Of a stretch of 62,802 nucleotides of DNA, positions 11,284 through 19,674 are shown in pieces; position 1 is the first letter of the stretch, and every line of letters starts with the position of its first letter. Made by a program: the position numbers and the translations under genes. Source of the stretch: Streptomyces beigongshangae (GTDB lineage: Bacteria; Actinomycetota; Actinomycetes; Streptomycetales; Streptomycetaceae); NCBI RefSeq assembly GCF_019710745.1, contig NZ_JAHKJW010000005.1, forward strand, positions 193,124 through 255,925, in the 5' to 3' direction. The notes below the pieces were generated by a model. That model did no database searches and had not been told where the DNA came from. It saw nothing but the letters and a program-made list of their open reading frames with translations.

Positions 11284-11661
11284 ATGAAGAATTTCTTAGT
11301 CAAGACGATCGCCAACGCGGCCGCTCTGGCCGTGGCGGTCTGGCTGCTGGACAAGATCACACTGACCGGTGACAGCACGGGCAAGGAGGTCGGCACGCTC
11401 CTGCTCGTCGCGCTGCTCTTCGGTCTGGTGAACATTCTGGTCAAGCCGGTCGTGCAGGTCCTGACCCTCCCCCTGTTCATCCTCACGCTCGGCCTGGTCA
11501 CGCTGGTCGTCAACGCCCTGATGCTGCTGCTCACCTCGTGGCTGGCGGACAAGCTGGACCTGAGCTTCCACGTCGACGGTTTCTGGACCGCCGTCCTGGG
11601 CGGTCTCATCGTCTCGATCGTGTCCTGGGCGCTGAACGTCGTCCTCCCGGACAGGGACTGA
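11284..11661 (+). CDS. phage-holin-family (superfamily IV) membrane protein with a TTA codon
   Basis: Integral membrane protein of 125 residues with about four hydrophobic helices and a short acidic C-terminus. It resembles the YvlD/mycobacterial 4-TMS holin-like proteins that are ordinary chromosomal genes; there is no phage context here. Codon 5 (11296-11298) is TTA, so expression should depend on the bldA leucyl tRNA. A TTA this close to the start would block translation almost completely when bldA is off. The start ATG fits the family N-terminus MKNFL. Confidence 0.85.
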   Translation: MKNFLVKTIANAAALAVAVWLLDKITLTGDSTGKEVGTLLLVALLFGLVNILVKPVVQVLTLPLFILTLGLVTLVVNALMLLLTSWLADKLDLSFHVDGFWTAVLGGLIVSIVSWALNVVLPDRD

Positions 11662-11866
11662 GCGACCGGGCGTTCCGCCGCCCCGCGCCCTCTCCGACCG
11701 GCGGCCTCGACGTACCCGGTCCCTCTGCCGGACCTCTCTGCCGACCCCCTCCGCCGGATCCCTCTTGTGGGGGGATGGCTGGTTTCGAGAAGGGTCCTGA
11801 GAGAGTGGGGGCGGCGGGCTCCGGACTGCTCGCCGCAGCATGTGGGCAAGGGGAAGGACAGGCAGC

Positions 11867-13006
11867 ATGACGGACTCCTACGAGGGAGCGGGTGACGGCA
11901 CCCGTGCCGTGCGGGCAGGACTGCCCGAACCGGTCAAACACGAGCCGACCCTCCCGGGCCCGGTCTTCGCCGCCCACTTCCACCTGCCGGGCGACCCGAC
12001 CGGCCCGTACACCTACGGGCGCGACGAGAACCCGACGTGGACCCATCTGGAACGCGCGATCGGCGAACTGGAGGCCCCGGGACGGGACGGCGTCGAGACG
12101 CTCGTCCTCGCGTCCGGCATGGCCGCCATCTCGGCCGTCCTCTTCTCGCAGCTGAGCGCCGGTGACACGGTCGTGCTGCCCGACGACGGCTACCAGGCCC
12201 TGCCGCTGGTACGCGGACAGCTGGAGGCGTACGGGATCGAGGTGCGTACGGCGCCGACCGGCGGCGACGCCCAGCTCGGGGTCCTCGACGGAGCGAAGCT
12301 GCTGTGGATCGAGACCCCGTCGAACCCGGGGCTCGACGTGTGCGACGTGCGGCGGCTCGTCGAGGCGGCCCACGCCCGCGGCTGTCTCGTCGCGGTCGAC
12401 AACACCCTGGCGACCCCGCTCGGGCAGCGGCCGCTGGAGCTGGGCGCCGACTTCTCCGTGGCCAGCGGCACCAAGCAGCTCACCGGTCACGGAGACGTCC
12501 TGCTGGGGTACGTCGCGGGTGTCGATGCCTCCGCGATGGCCTCCGTCCGGCGCTGGCGCAAGATCGTCGGAGCGATCCCGGGCCCCATGGAGGCATGGCT
12601 CGCGCATCGCTCGCTCGCCACGCTGCAGATGCGCGTGGACCGGCAGAACGCGACCGCGCAGATCATCGCCGAAACGCTGCGGGACTGGTCCGAGGAGCTC
12701 GGGGTCCGCTATCCGGGGCTGCCCGGCGACCCTTCGCACAGGATCGCCTCGCAGCAGATGAGGCGCTTCGGGTGCGTGGTGTCGTTCACGCTGCCCACGC
12801 GCGCGCGTGCCGACCGTTTCCTCGACGCGCTGCGGCTGGTGGACGACGCGACGAGCTTCGGCGGGGTGCGGTCGACGGCCGAGCGGCGCGGCCGGTGGGG
12901 CGGCGACGCGGTTCCGGAAGGCTTCATCCGCTTCTCGGTCGGTGCCGAAGATCCTGAGGACCTCGTGGCGGACGTCCTGCGGGCGCTCGAAGTGTCCGCG
13001 AAGTGA
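11867..13006 (+). CDS. cystathionine gamma-lyase/synthase-family PLP enzyme
   Basis: Cys/Met-metabolism PLP enzyme of 379 residues. Visible landmarks are the YTYGRDENPTW segment that binds PLP phosphate across the dimer (about 45-57), ASGMAAISA near 85, VDNTLATP (about 176-183) and SVASGTKQLTGHGDV with the Schiff-base Lys near 203. This family covers cystathionine gamma-lyase and gamma-synthase; genome annotations usually call this one the lyase. ATG at 11867 has AAGGGGAAGGA upstream. It is followed 249 bases later by a LysR regulator on the same strand, which may or may not control it. Confidence 0.85.
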   Translation: MTDSYEGAGDGTRAVRAGLPEPVKHEPTLPGPVFAAHFHLPGDPTGPYTYGRDENPTWTHLERAIGELEAPGRDGVETLVLASGMAAISAVLFSQLSAGDTVVLPDDGYQALPLVRGQLEAYGIEVRTAPTGGDAQLGVLDGAKLLWIETPSNPGLDVCDVRRLVEAAHARGCLVAVDNTLATPLGQRPLELGADFSVASGTKQLTGHGDVLLGYVAGVDASAMASVRRWRKIVGAIPGPMEAWLAHRSLATLQMRVDRQNATAQIIAETLRDWSEELGVRYPGLPGDPSHRIASQQMRRFGCVVSFTLPTRARADRFLDALRLVDDATSFGGVRSTAERRGRWGGDAVPEGFIRFSVGAEDPEDLVADVLRALEVSAK

Positions 13007-13199
13007 GCATGCGCCGGGCGGCCGGCCGGTAGCCGTCGTACGTACGGCGGACGGGCGGACGGACGGCGGACGAGCGGACAGTGGACGGCCCGAGCCTCCC
13101 CCCTCGTGGCTCGGACCGTCCCGGTTCCGCATACCGAGAACCGCGCGCACAAGGCTAGTTGACTCTGTGTCAGTGTCCAATCACGGTAGCGACAGAAGC

Positions 13200-13217
13200 C
13201 TATCGACATATTTATAG
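13200..13217 (+). promoter_or_regulatory. possible LysR-type operator
   Basis: Interrupted dyad CTAT-N10-ATAG about 40 bases before the LysR gene, in an AT-rich patch. Length and spacing are near those of LysR-type boxes, but the arms are only four bases long, so this is tentative. Confidence 0.3.
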
Positions 13218-13255
13218 TGGGGGACTTCCGAGGAGCCGGGGAAGGAAGGAACGCC

Positions 13256-14161
13256 ATGGACCTGGCTCTGCTGCGGACCTTCGTGACCGTGCACCGGGCC
13301 GGCTCCTTCACCCGCGCCGCCGCCCTGCTCGGCCTCTCACAGCCCGCCGTCACCGCCCAGATCCGCACGCTCGAACGGCAGCTGGGCCGCCCTCTGTTCC
13401 TGCGTCAGGCCCGCGGGGTGACCGCCACCACGATCGGCGACGAACTCGCCCACAAGGCCGCCCCGCACCTCGACGCCCTGGTGGAGATCACCGAGACCGG
13501 TCTCGGTGCGGACTCCTCCCTGCGCACCCTCCACCTCGCCGGACCGCCGGAATTCACCGCCGAACGCGCACTGCCCGCACTCACCGAGCTGATCGGCGAC
13601 GACGGCCACGGCTTCGCGCTGCGGGCCTCCTTCGGCAATGCGGAGGAATCGCTGGAAGGACTCGCCGCCGGGCATCACGATCTGGCCATCAGCACGGCCC
13701 GCCCACGGGGTTCCCTGCTCACCGCGACTCCGCTCTGCGACGAGGAGCACGTACTGGTCGCCGCACCGCGCTGGGTCGCCCGTATCGGCTCCGGCGCATT
13801 ACGGCACAAGGGCGCACACGCACTGGAGAACCTGCCGGTGGTGGAGGTGCACGAGTCACTGCCGTTCCTCACCCGCTACTGGGCCTCCGTCTTCGACTCC
13901 CTGCCCGCCGCGTCCGGTACCGTCATCGTCCCCGACCTGCGCGCGGTGCTCGCCTGTGCCACCACCGGCGCGGGGCTCGCGGTGCTGCCCCGGTACCTGT
14001 GCGGGCCGGCTCTGCGGCGGGGCGACGTGGTCGCGCTGACCGAGCCGGCAGTACCTCCGATTCGTACGTACTTTCTGGTGGTACGCACCGGCACTCTGGC
14101 CATGCCCCATATCGCGCGGGCGCACGAATGGCTGACCCGGGCCGCTGCCGGCTGGTCGTGA
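13256..14161 (+). CDS. LysR-family transcriptional regulator (contains a TTA codon)
   Basis: Protein of 301 residues with an N-terminal LysR helix-turn-helix (LLRTFVTVHRAGSFTRAAALLGLSQ split across about 5-30, then PAVTAQIRTLERQLG) and a C-terminal co-inducer-binding domain. ATG at 13256 has GGAAGGA seven bases upstream. Codon 182 (13799-13801) is TTA, so the regulator may be made only when the bldA tRNA is available. LysR proteins usually regulate a divergent neighbour, but here both neighbours run the same way, so the target is unclear. Confidence 0.9.
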   Translation: MDLALLRTFVTVHRAGSFTRAAALLGLSQPAVTAQIRTLERQLGRPLFLRQARGVTATTIGDELAHKAAPHLDALVEITETGLGADSSLRTLHLAGPPEFTAERALPALTELIGDDGHGFALRASFGNAEESLEGLAAGHHDLAISTARPRGSLLTATPLCDEEHVLVAAPRWVARIGSGALRHKGAHALENLPVVEVHESLPFLTRYWASVFDSLPAASGTVIVPDLRAVLACATTGAGLAVLPRYLCGPALRRGDVVALTEPAVPPIRTYFLVVRTGTLAMPHIARAHEWLTRAAAGWS

Positions 14162-14192
14162 CGGAGATGCTTCGTCCGGTCGGCACGGCGAT

Positions 14193-14206
14193 GTTTCACG
14201 TGGAAC
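14193..14206 (+). other. parS variant (one mismatch)
   Basis: GTTTCACGTGGAAC, the same single-base change as the copy in the TPP riboswitch at 7337. It lies in the 66-base gap between the LysR and NUDIX genes. Confidence 0.6.
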
Positions 14207-14227
14207 CAACCGGGCCACATTCCTCCC

Positions 14228-14710
14228 ATGACCGATCGACCCGTGGTCAAGCGCACCGCCCGGGCTGTCCTGCTGGACGGCGACGACCTGATCCTGATCA
14301 AGCGGACCAAGCCCGGAGTCGATCCCTACTGGCTGACACCCGGCGGTGGAGTCGAGCCGGAGGACACGACCGTCGTCGAGGCGCTCCACCGTGAAGTGCA
14401 CGAGGAACTCGGCGCCAAGATCGCCGATGTCGTGCCCTGCTTCGTCGACACCGTCGAGCACATCGGCGAGGACAGCAGCTCGACCGGTGTGAAGGTGCAG
14501 CACTTCTTCGTCTGCCGCCTGGAGTCCATGGACCCCTCGCTGCGTCACGGTCCCGAGATCGAGGAGCCCTGCGGCGAGTACGAGATCGTGCGGATTCCCT
14601 TCACCCGGGTCGGCATCGCCTCCGTCCATCTCGTACCGCTCTCGCTGCGGCACTATCTCGACGGGAACATCGAGGGCGTACGGGCGATGCACGCGCCCGA
14701 CCTGGGTTGA
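14228..14710 (+). CDS. NUDIX hydrolase
   Basis: NUDIX-fold pyrophosphohydrolase of 160 residues. The Nudix box is present: GGGVEPEDTTVVEALHREV then HEELGA, matching GX5EX7REUXEEXGU in spacing (about residues 38-60). The substrate class (nucleoside diphosphate derivative) is known for the family only; the specific substrate is open. There is almost no Shine-Dalgarno sequence before the ATG, so translation may start on a short or leaderless mRNA. It is convergent with the flavohaemoglobin-like gene. Confidence 0.88.
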   Translation: MTDRPVVKRTARAVLLDGDDLILIKRTKPGVDPYWLTPGGGVEPEDTTVVEALHREVHEELGAKIADVVPCFVDTVEHIGEDSSSTGVKVQHFFVCRLESMDPSLRHGPEIEEPCGEYEIVRIPFTRVGIASVHLVPLSLRHYLDGNIEGVRAMHAPDLG

Positions 14711-14859
14711 CGCCCCGAGGCGGTGGACCGGTGCTCCGCTCCGCCGCGGCGAGCCGGGGCGCCGATCCACCATTGCGAGCCGAAGCCCGCCGGGTCGGGT
14801 GGTGCGAGCCGGGGCCCGGGGGGGGCGGGACCTTCCGTGCACGTCGGTCCTGGGCGGAG

Positions 14860-16266
14860 TCAGTCGCGTGTCGCGACGAGTTCCTCCACCGCGTCGTGAC
14901 GGATCCGTTCGAACGGGATGCCGATGTCCCGGAGGACGTCCACACCGTTGCGGATCATGCCGGGCGGCCCCGAGAGATACGCGTCGTACTCGTCCCACGG
15001 GCCGAACTCGCGCACCACGTCGGGCAGCTGGAGGTGGGCCTGCTGGTCGATCACGGGGCGCACCGACAGCCATGAGTGGCTCTGCTGCAGCCGGAGCATG
15101 GTGTCGATGTCGTACAGGTCGTGATCGGTGCGGGCACCGTAGAAGACCTCGACCGGCCGCTTCCGCCCGTGCTCGGCGACGTCCTCGACCAGAGCCTTGA
15201 TGGGTGCGATGCCGGTGCCGCCGCCCAGGCAGAGCAGCCCGCTGTCGGTGGTGTGGTTCACGGTCATCGTGCCGGCGGGCGGCCCGAGCCTGATGACGTC
15301 GCCGGGGCGGGCGCGGTGCACCAGCGCGCTGGAGACCCAGCCCGCCGGGACCGCCTTCACGTGGAAGGACAGCAGTCCGTCGGACCGGGGCGCCGAGGCG
15401 AACGAGTAGTGCCGCCAGACGCGCGGCCACCAGGGGGTCTCCAGGCTCGTGTACTGCCCGGCCAGGAAGGGGTACGGCTGATCGGGCCGGACCGTGACGA
15501 CGGCGATGTCCGGGGTCCGCAGATCGTGCGAGACCACCTCGGCATACCACCAGGCCGGGGCACGCAGTTCGTCCTCGGCCGCGGCGTCGATCATCACCTG
15601 GGAGATCTTCGTGTACGCCCTGACCCAGGCCCCTTCCGTCTCCTGGTTCCAGACCGGCTCCGCGAACCGGCTGAGGGCGCCGAGGAGGCACTCCCCGACG
15701 GCCGGGTAGTGCTCGGGGCGGGTGCCGTACTTGCGGTGACCGCGGCCGAGGTTCTCCAGGTATGCGACGAGTACCTCGGTGTTGTCGATGTGCTCGGCCG
15801 CGGTCAGTAACGCCTTGAGCAGCCGGTCCCGCTGGGCGTCCATCGCGGCGGGGAAGAGGGGGCGCAGGTCGGGGTGGCGCACGAAGAGCAACGCGTAGAA
15901 GTACGAGGTGACCTTGTCGGCGACCGGTTCCACCGCGTCCATGGTGCGGCGGATGAGAACGGCATCGGGAGAGGCGGGTCGGGCGGCAGCCGGACCCTGC
16001 TGAACAGCCCGGCCGGGATCGGCGATCGGGCCGGGCTGGGCGGTCGGGCCGGAATCGGCGTTCGGGGGTATTCGGCGCCGCACGGGGCCGCCCTCCCCTG
16101 CCGCGGACCTGCCGACGGGACGGAACGCGGCCAGACGCCGCCCCTCGGTCGCCTCCTGCCTGCCGTCCGCGGGCGGTTCGGGCGGTGTGTGCGGCGTGAA
16201 CCAGCCGCCTCCGCCGCCACCCCCTGAAGTGCCGTTGTCGGCCGACGTGGTGGCCGGAGCGTCCAT
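14860..16266 (-). CDS. flavohaemoglobin-like protein: globin plus FAD/NAD reductase, with a disordered N-terminal extension
   Basis: Protein of 468 residues. Residues 1 to about 100 are Gly/Pro/Ala-rich and probably disordered (run of Gly near 17-23). A globin domain spans about 105-235, with a candidate proximal haem His in LGRGHRKYGTRPEHY. A ferredoxin-reductase module follows (RHYSFAS flavin motif; LCLGGGTGIAPIKA nucleotide motif). The architecture resembles bacterial Hmp nitric-oxide dioxygenase, though the long N-terminus is unlike E. coli Hmp. A TTA codon at 15808-15810 (codon 153) makes it a candidate bldA-dependent gene. Upstream in-frame starts at 16287 and 16377 exist; 16266 was chosen for its GAGGCGAGG upstream. 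Probable role: NO or oxygen metabolism. Confidence 0.85.
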   Translation of the reverse strand: MDAPATTSADNGTSGGGGGGGWFTPHTPPEPPADGRQEATEGRRLAAFRPVGRSAAGEGGPVRRRIPPNADSGPTAQPGPIADPGRAVQQGPAAARPASPDAVLIRRTMDAVEPVADKVTSYFYALLFVRHPDLRPLFPAAMDAQRDRLLKALLTAAEHIDNTEVLVAYLENLGRGHRKYGTRPEHYPAVGECLLGALSRFAEPVWNQETEGAWVRAYTKISQVMIDAAAEDELRAPAWWYAEVVSHDLRTPDIAVVTVRPDQPYPFLAGQYTSLETPWWPRVWRHYSFASAPRSDGLLSFHVKAVPAGWVSSALVHRARPGDVIRLGPPAGTMTVNHTTDSGLLCLGGGTGIAPIKALVEDVAEHGRKRPVEVFYGARTDHDLYDIDTMLRLQQSHSWLSVRPVIDQQAHLQLPDVVREFGPWDEYDAYLSGPPGMIRNGVDVLRDIGIPFERIRHDAVEELVATRD

Positions 16267-16925
16267 GCTGTGCCTCGCCTCGAACATCTTTCGGTCGGTC
16301 TGCGCACCTCCTCGGTCGGAAGATGCTCGCTTTCCCCCGCTGACTGCTTGCTCCACCCCGTCCGCCCTGCCGGCCAATACGGCACATTGAACCCCGGCTC
16401 ACACACCTGCGAACAAGTGAGCCGGCAATGTGACATTGGCCGCACTACTGCCACCGCAGCATCCCACCCGGTACCGACGGCCGGTCATGTAAACAGAAAT
16501 GCGAGTCTTGGATCTCCCTGCCCCATTACGCTGCATTGCTCTCCGTTCGCCCCGACGGGATGCGAAGAGGTGCGGCCACCTCGCCGGACACGAACCGGAG
16601 TCGACCATACCGGCCGCCGTCCGACGTACAAGTCCAGGCTTCCTTACGTCAGGAATTGTGGGAGGACATCCCCGCGGTTCTCTCAATTACCGGACGGGGC
16701 ACACCAATTCATAGGCATCCCGTAGATCACGCCCTTCATGGGAGTGAGTGAACGGCCCCGGAGGAGATGAAGTCTCGCCCTGTACTCCGAGGCCCGTACA
16801 CGGTGCCAGTCCCACTGTCGGACGCCGTCGGATCTTGCACTCGGCACGGTGTTTCACGTGAAACTGACCCGACGAGGGCAAAGGATCTGTACGACCACCC
16901 GCAAACCGGTGGACGCCGGAGCCCT
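16267..16925. promoter_or_regulatory. large divergent intergenic region with palindromes and parS
   Basis: This 659-base gap separates the flavohaemoglobin-like gene from a GNAT gene. It holds an inverted repeat CCGGCTCAC-N14-GTGAGCCGG (16394-16425) that runs directly into the palindrome CAATGTGACATTG (16426-16438), and an exact parS at 16851. The stretch 16440-16750 has lower G+C than flanking DNA. Short open frames there (for example 16536-16751) lack a ribosome-binding site and recognisable similarity, so I do not call a gene. Confidence 0.55.
16851..16864. other. parS
   Basis: Exact GTTTCACGTGAAAC in the divergent gap, about 60 bases before the GNAT gene. Confidence 0.92.
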
Positions 16926-17813
16926 GTGTCGGACAGCCTGACCTGCGTGTCGACTCCTTCCCCCGCCGCTCTGCCCATCCGCCGTCTGACGCCTCGCGAT
17001 CTCTCCGCCTGCGCCGACCTCTCCGAGAACCGGGGCTGGCCCCGCGAGGAACACAAGTGGGGTCTGCTGCTCGCCGCCGGCACGGGTTACGGGATCGACG
17101 ACCCCGGCGGAGGTCTCGTCACCGCCTGCGTCGTCACCTCCTACGGGCCACGGGACCAGCCCGACCTGGCAGCCATCGGTATGGTTCTGGTCGCCGAGCA
17201 GCACGCCCGCCGGGGCATCGGGCGGCGGCTCATGCGCCATGTCATGACCGAGCTGGGGACCACCCCGCTGACCCTGCACGCCACGCCGTACGGACGCCCT
17301 CTCTACGAGGAGCTCGGCTTCAAGGCCGTAGGCAGGGCCGAGATGGTCCGCGGCACCTTCACTCCCGGCGGCCCGGAGCCCGAGGTCGCCACGCGTCCGG
17401 CCACGGCCGGGGACCTCGCCGCGATCCTGCTCCTGGACGAGGGGGTCTTCGGCGCCGACCGGACGCATATGATCACGCGGCTGCCCGCCTTCTCCGACCA
17501 GCTGCGCGTCGCCGAGGAGAACGGCCGGGTCATCGGGTACGCGGCGGCCTGGCCCAATATCGACAGCCAGGTCGTGGGCCCGCTGATCGCCCGGGACACC
17601 GAGGTGGCGAAGGCGCTCGTCGCCTCACTGGCCTCCCGTACCGACCTCCCTCTGCGCACCGACATCGACGTACGGCACGAGGAGTTGCTCGCGTGGGTGA
17701 AGGAGCGCGGGCTCGCCCCCACAGGCTTCAACGCGGTCATGACGTACGGCATCGGGGAATTGCCCGGCGACTGGACGCGGCGGTTCGCCCCGCTCACGGT
17801 GGCGGCGGGCTGA
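16926..17813 (+). CDS. GNAT-family N-acetyltransferase with two GNAT-like halves
   Basis: Protein of 295 residues. The N-terminal half is a clear GNAT domain with the acetyl-CoA-binding motif EQHARRGIGRRLM (about 90-102). The C-terminal half repeats the fold more weakly (ATRPATAGDLAAIL..., GRVIGYAAAWP). Such tandem GNATs transfer acetyl groups to amines, and the substrate is unknown. The start is uncertain: GTG at 16926 has GGAG close upstream, while GTG at 16947 has no ribosome-binding site. The open frame runs back through the parS site to 16767 without a credible start. Confidence 0.75.
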   Translation: MSDSLTCVSTPSPAALPIRRLTPRDLSACADLSENRGWPREEHKWGLLLAAGTGYGIDDPGGGLVTACVVTSYGPRDQPDLAAIGMVLVAEQHARRGIGRRLMRHVMTELGTTPLTLHATPYGRPLYEELGFKAVGRAEMVRGTFTPGGPEPEVATRPATAGDLAAILLLDEGVFGADRTHMITRLPAFSDQLRVAEENGRVIGYAAAWPNIDSQVVGPLIARDTEVAKALVASLASRTDLPLRTDIDVRHEELLAWVKERGLAPTGFNAVMTYGIGELPGDWTRRFAPLTVAAG

Positions 17814-17822
17814 GCCACCTCT

Positions 17823-18260
17823 CTAGGCGTGCCCGTCCTCCTGCACGAGGGCCCGTACCGCGGCCGTGGCGAAGGCGTGGTCCTGCTCGGGCGCGCCGCC
17901 ACCGACTCCGACCGCGCCGATCAGGCGGCCGTCGCGGTGGACCGGGACTCCGCCCGCGATGAACAGGAGCGGGCGGTCGAGCGCGGTCGGCAGGGTATGG
18001 AAGAGGCCGCCCGGCTGCACGGCCTCGACGAGGTCCGCGGTGGGGGCGTCGAGTTGCAGCGCCGTGTACGCCTTGCGCGTGCTGGTCTCACCCGAGATCA
18101 GCACCGCTCGGTCGTCCCGCCGGAAGGCGAGCAGGTGGCCACCCGCGTCGAGGACCGTGACGCTGGCGGCGACACCGCCGGCCTCCGCCGTACGACGGGC
18201 GACCGTGACGAGAGCTTCGGCGTCCTGGATGGACAGCGGGATGACGGTGGTGGTGCTCAT
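17823..18260 (-). CDS. HbpS/GlcG-family (DUF336) protein
   Basis: Small single-domain protein of 145 residues in the GlcG/HbpS family, which includes the Streptomyces haem-binding HbpS. Typical segments are VTVLDAGGHLLAFRRDD and GGVPVHRDGRLIGAVGVGGG. No signal peptide is visible, unlike secreted HbpS. It is 12 bases downstream of the MFS gene with its own strong ribosome-binding site (GAGGAG) and is surely co-transcribed with it. A detoxification or sensing role alongside the pump is an inference. Confidence 0.85.
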   Translation of the reverse strand: MSTTTVIPLSIQDAEALVTVARRTAEAGGVAASVTVLDAGGHLLAFRRDDRAVLISGETSTRKAYTALQLDAPTADLVEAVQPGGLFHTLPTALDRPLLFIAGGVPVHRDGRLIGAVGVGGGAPEQDHAFATAAVRALVQEDGHA

Positions 18261-18272
18261 AAGGGTTTCTCC

Positions 18273-19535
18273 TCAGTGGTGGGTGACGGCCCGTGACTGC
18301 GCTGACTGCGCCCGCTCCGGCTGGGCGACGGTCACGGCGGCCGGGTCGGTCGCGTCAGCCCCGTGCGCTGCGCCGGTTCCTCGCGCCGCGTCGTCACGGC
18401 GCTCCAGGGCGGCCGAGAGGACGGCGAGCAGCAGGGCCGTGGCCGCCAGGACGGCGCCGACCCAGTTGGGGGCGGTGTATCCCAGGCCGGCGGCGATCAC
18501 GACGCCACCGAGCCATGCCGACAGGGCGTTGCCGAGGTTGAAGGCGCCGATGTTCACGGCGGAGGCGAGCGTCGGCGCACCGTGCGCCTGGTCGAGCACC
18601 CGCTTCTGCAGCGGCGGAACCGTGGCGAAGCCGAGGGCGCCGATCAGGGCGATGGTCACGGCCGCCGCGATCTTGTTGTGCGCGGTGAGGGTGAACAGGG
18701 CGAGGACGACCGCGAGGGCGCCCAGTGACACGTACAGCATCGGCATCAGTGCGCGGTCGGCGAACCTGCCGCCGACGAGGTTGCCGCCGACCATGCCGAG
18801 GCCGAACAGGACGAGCAGCCAGGTGACGGAACCGTCGGCGTAACCGGCGGCATGCGTCATCATCGGCGTGATGTAGGTGATCGCCGCGAAGACTCCGCCG
18901 AAGCCGAGGACGGTCATCGCCATGGCCAGCAGGACCTGGACGTTCTTGAAGGCGGCCAGTTCGTGCCGGAGTCGCACGCCTTCCGGCTTGGACGCGTCGG
19001 GCACGAGCCAGGCGATGCCGGCCAGCCCGAGGACGCCCAGGGCCGCGACGCCCGCGAAGGTGAGGCGCCAGCCGGCGGACTGCCCGATGAGTGTGCCCAG
19101 CGGTACGCCGACGACATTGGCGACGGTCAGGCCGGTGAACATCATCGCGATGGCACCGGCCTTCCTGTCCGGCGCGACCAGGTCGGCGGCGACGACCGCG
19201 CCGATACCGAAGAAGGCACCGTGCGCGAGCGAGGCGACCACGCGTCCGACCAGCATGACGGAGAACGTGGGGGCGGCGGCGGAGAGCAGGTTGCCGACGA
19301 TGAACAGGCCCATCAGCAGCATCAGCATCCGCTTGCGGGACACCTTGGTGCCCAGGACCGTCATGAGGGGCGCGCCGAACACGACTCCCAGCGCATAGCC
19401 GGTCACGAGGAAACCGGCAGTGGGGATGGAGACACCGAAGTCACTCGCGACCTCGGGCAGCAAACCCATGATCACGAACTCGGTGGTCCCGATTCCGAAG
19501 GCCCCGATCGCCAGGGCCAGAAGCGCGAGAGGCAT
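18273..19535 (-). CDS. MFS drug-efflux-type transporter
   Basis: Major facilitator of 420 residues with 12 hydrophobic helices, of the DHA1 (AraJ/CmlR-like) type. It begins MPLALLALAIGAFGIGTTEFVIMGLLPEV split across the first helix, a very typical start of this subfamily, and carries the inter-helix motif GTKVSRKRML near residue 63. It forms an operon with the HbpS-like gene and is divergent from a MarR regulator across a 139-base gap with candidate operators. Likely proton-driven export of a toxic compound. Confidence 0.9.
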   Translation of the reverse strand: MPLALLALAIGAFGIGTTEFVIMGLLPEVASDFGVSIPTAGFLVTGYALGVVFGAPLMTVLGTKVSRKRMLMLLMGLFIVGNLLSAAAPTFSVMLVGRVVASLAHGAFFGIGAVVAADLVAPDRKAGAIAMMFTGLTVANVVGVPLGTLIGQSAGWRLTFAGVAALGVLGLAGIAWLVPDASKPEGVRLRHELAAFKNVQVLLAMAMTVLGFGGVFAAITYITPMMTHAAGYADGSVTWLLVLFGLGMVGGNLVGGRFADRALMPMLYVSLGALAVVLALFTLTAHNKIAAAVTIALIGALGFATVPPLQKRVLDQAHGAPTLASAVNIGAFNLGNALSAWLGGVVIAAGLGYTAPNWVGAVLAATALLLAVLSAALERRDDAARGTGAAHGADATDPAAVTVAQPERAQSAQSRAVTHH

Positions 19536-19583
19536 GGGGGAGAACCTTCCCAGAAGATTGCAGGGGCGCTTTAAGTGCGTTCA

Positions 19584-19625
19584 CAATAGTTGCAGACGCG
19601 GGATAAATGCAAGCGCGGGCTATTG
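19584..19625. promoter_or_regulatory. candidate MarR operator in the MFS/marR divergent region
   Basis: Two nested inverted repeats share one centre: the outer arms are CAATAG (19584-19589) and CTATTG (19620-19625), and the inner arms are TTGCA (19590-19594) and TGCAA (19608-19612). They lie between the MFS start and the MarR start, in an AT-richer patch, as expected of a MarR autoregulatory site. Confidence 0.5.
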
Positions 19626-19674
19626 CGGCTGTGCCCTACCCTGGTGACAGCCGCTCCAGGACGGAGGAAACGCC

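Noticed and set aside
11284..11661. Holin-like gene as evidence of a prophage
   Set aside because: No integrase, endolysin or structural gene is nearby, and this family is common as an ordinary chromosomal gene.
13856..16402. 848-codon minus-strand open frame across LysR, NUDIX and flavohaemoglobin genes
   Set aside because: It opposes two supported genes and lies out of frame with the third; no recognisable domain.
16536..16751. 71-codon open frame in the large intergenic region (ends DHALHGSE)
   Set aside because: No ribosome-binding site, no recognised family and weak third-position GC bias. Kept only as a remark; comparative genomics could revive it.
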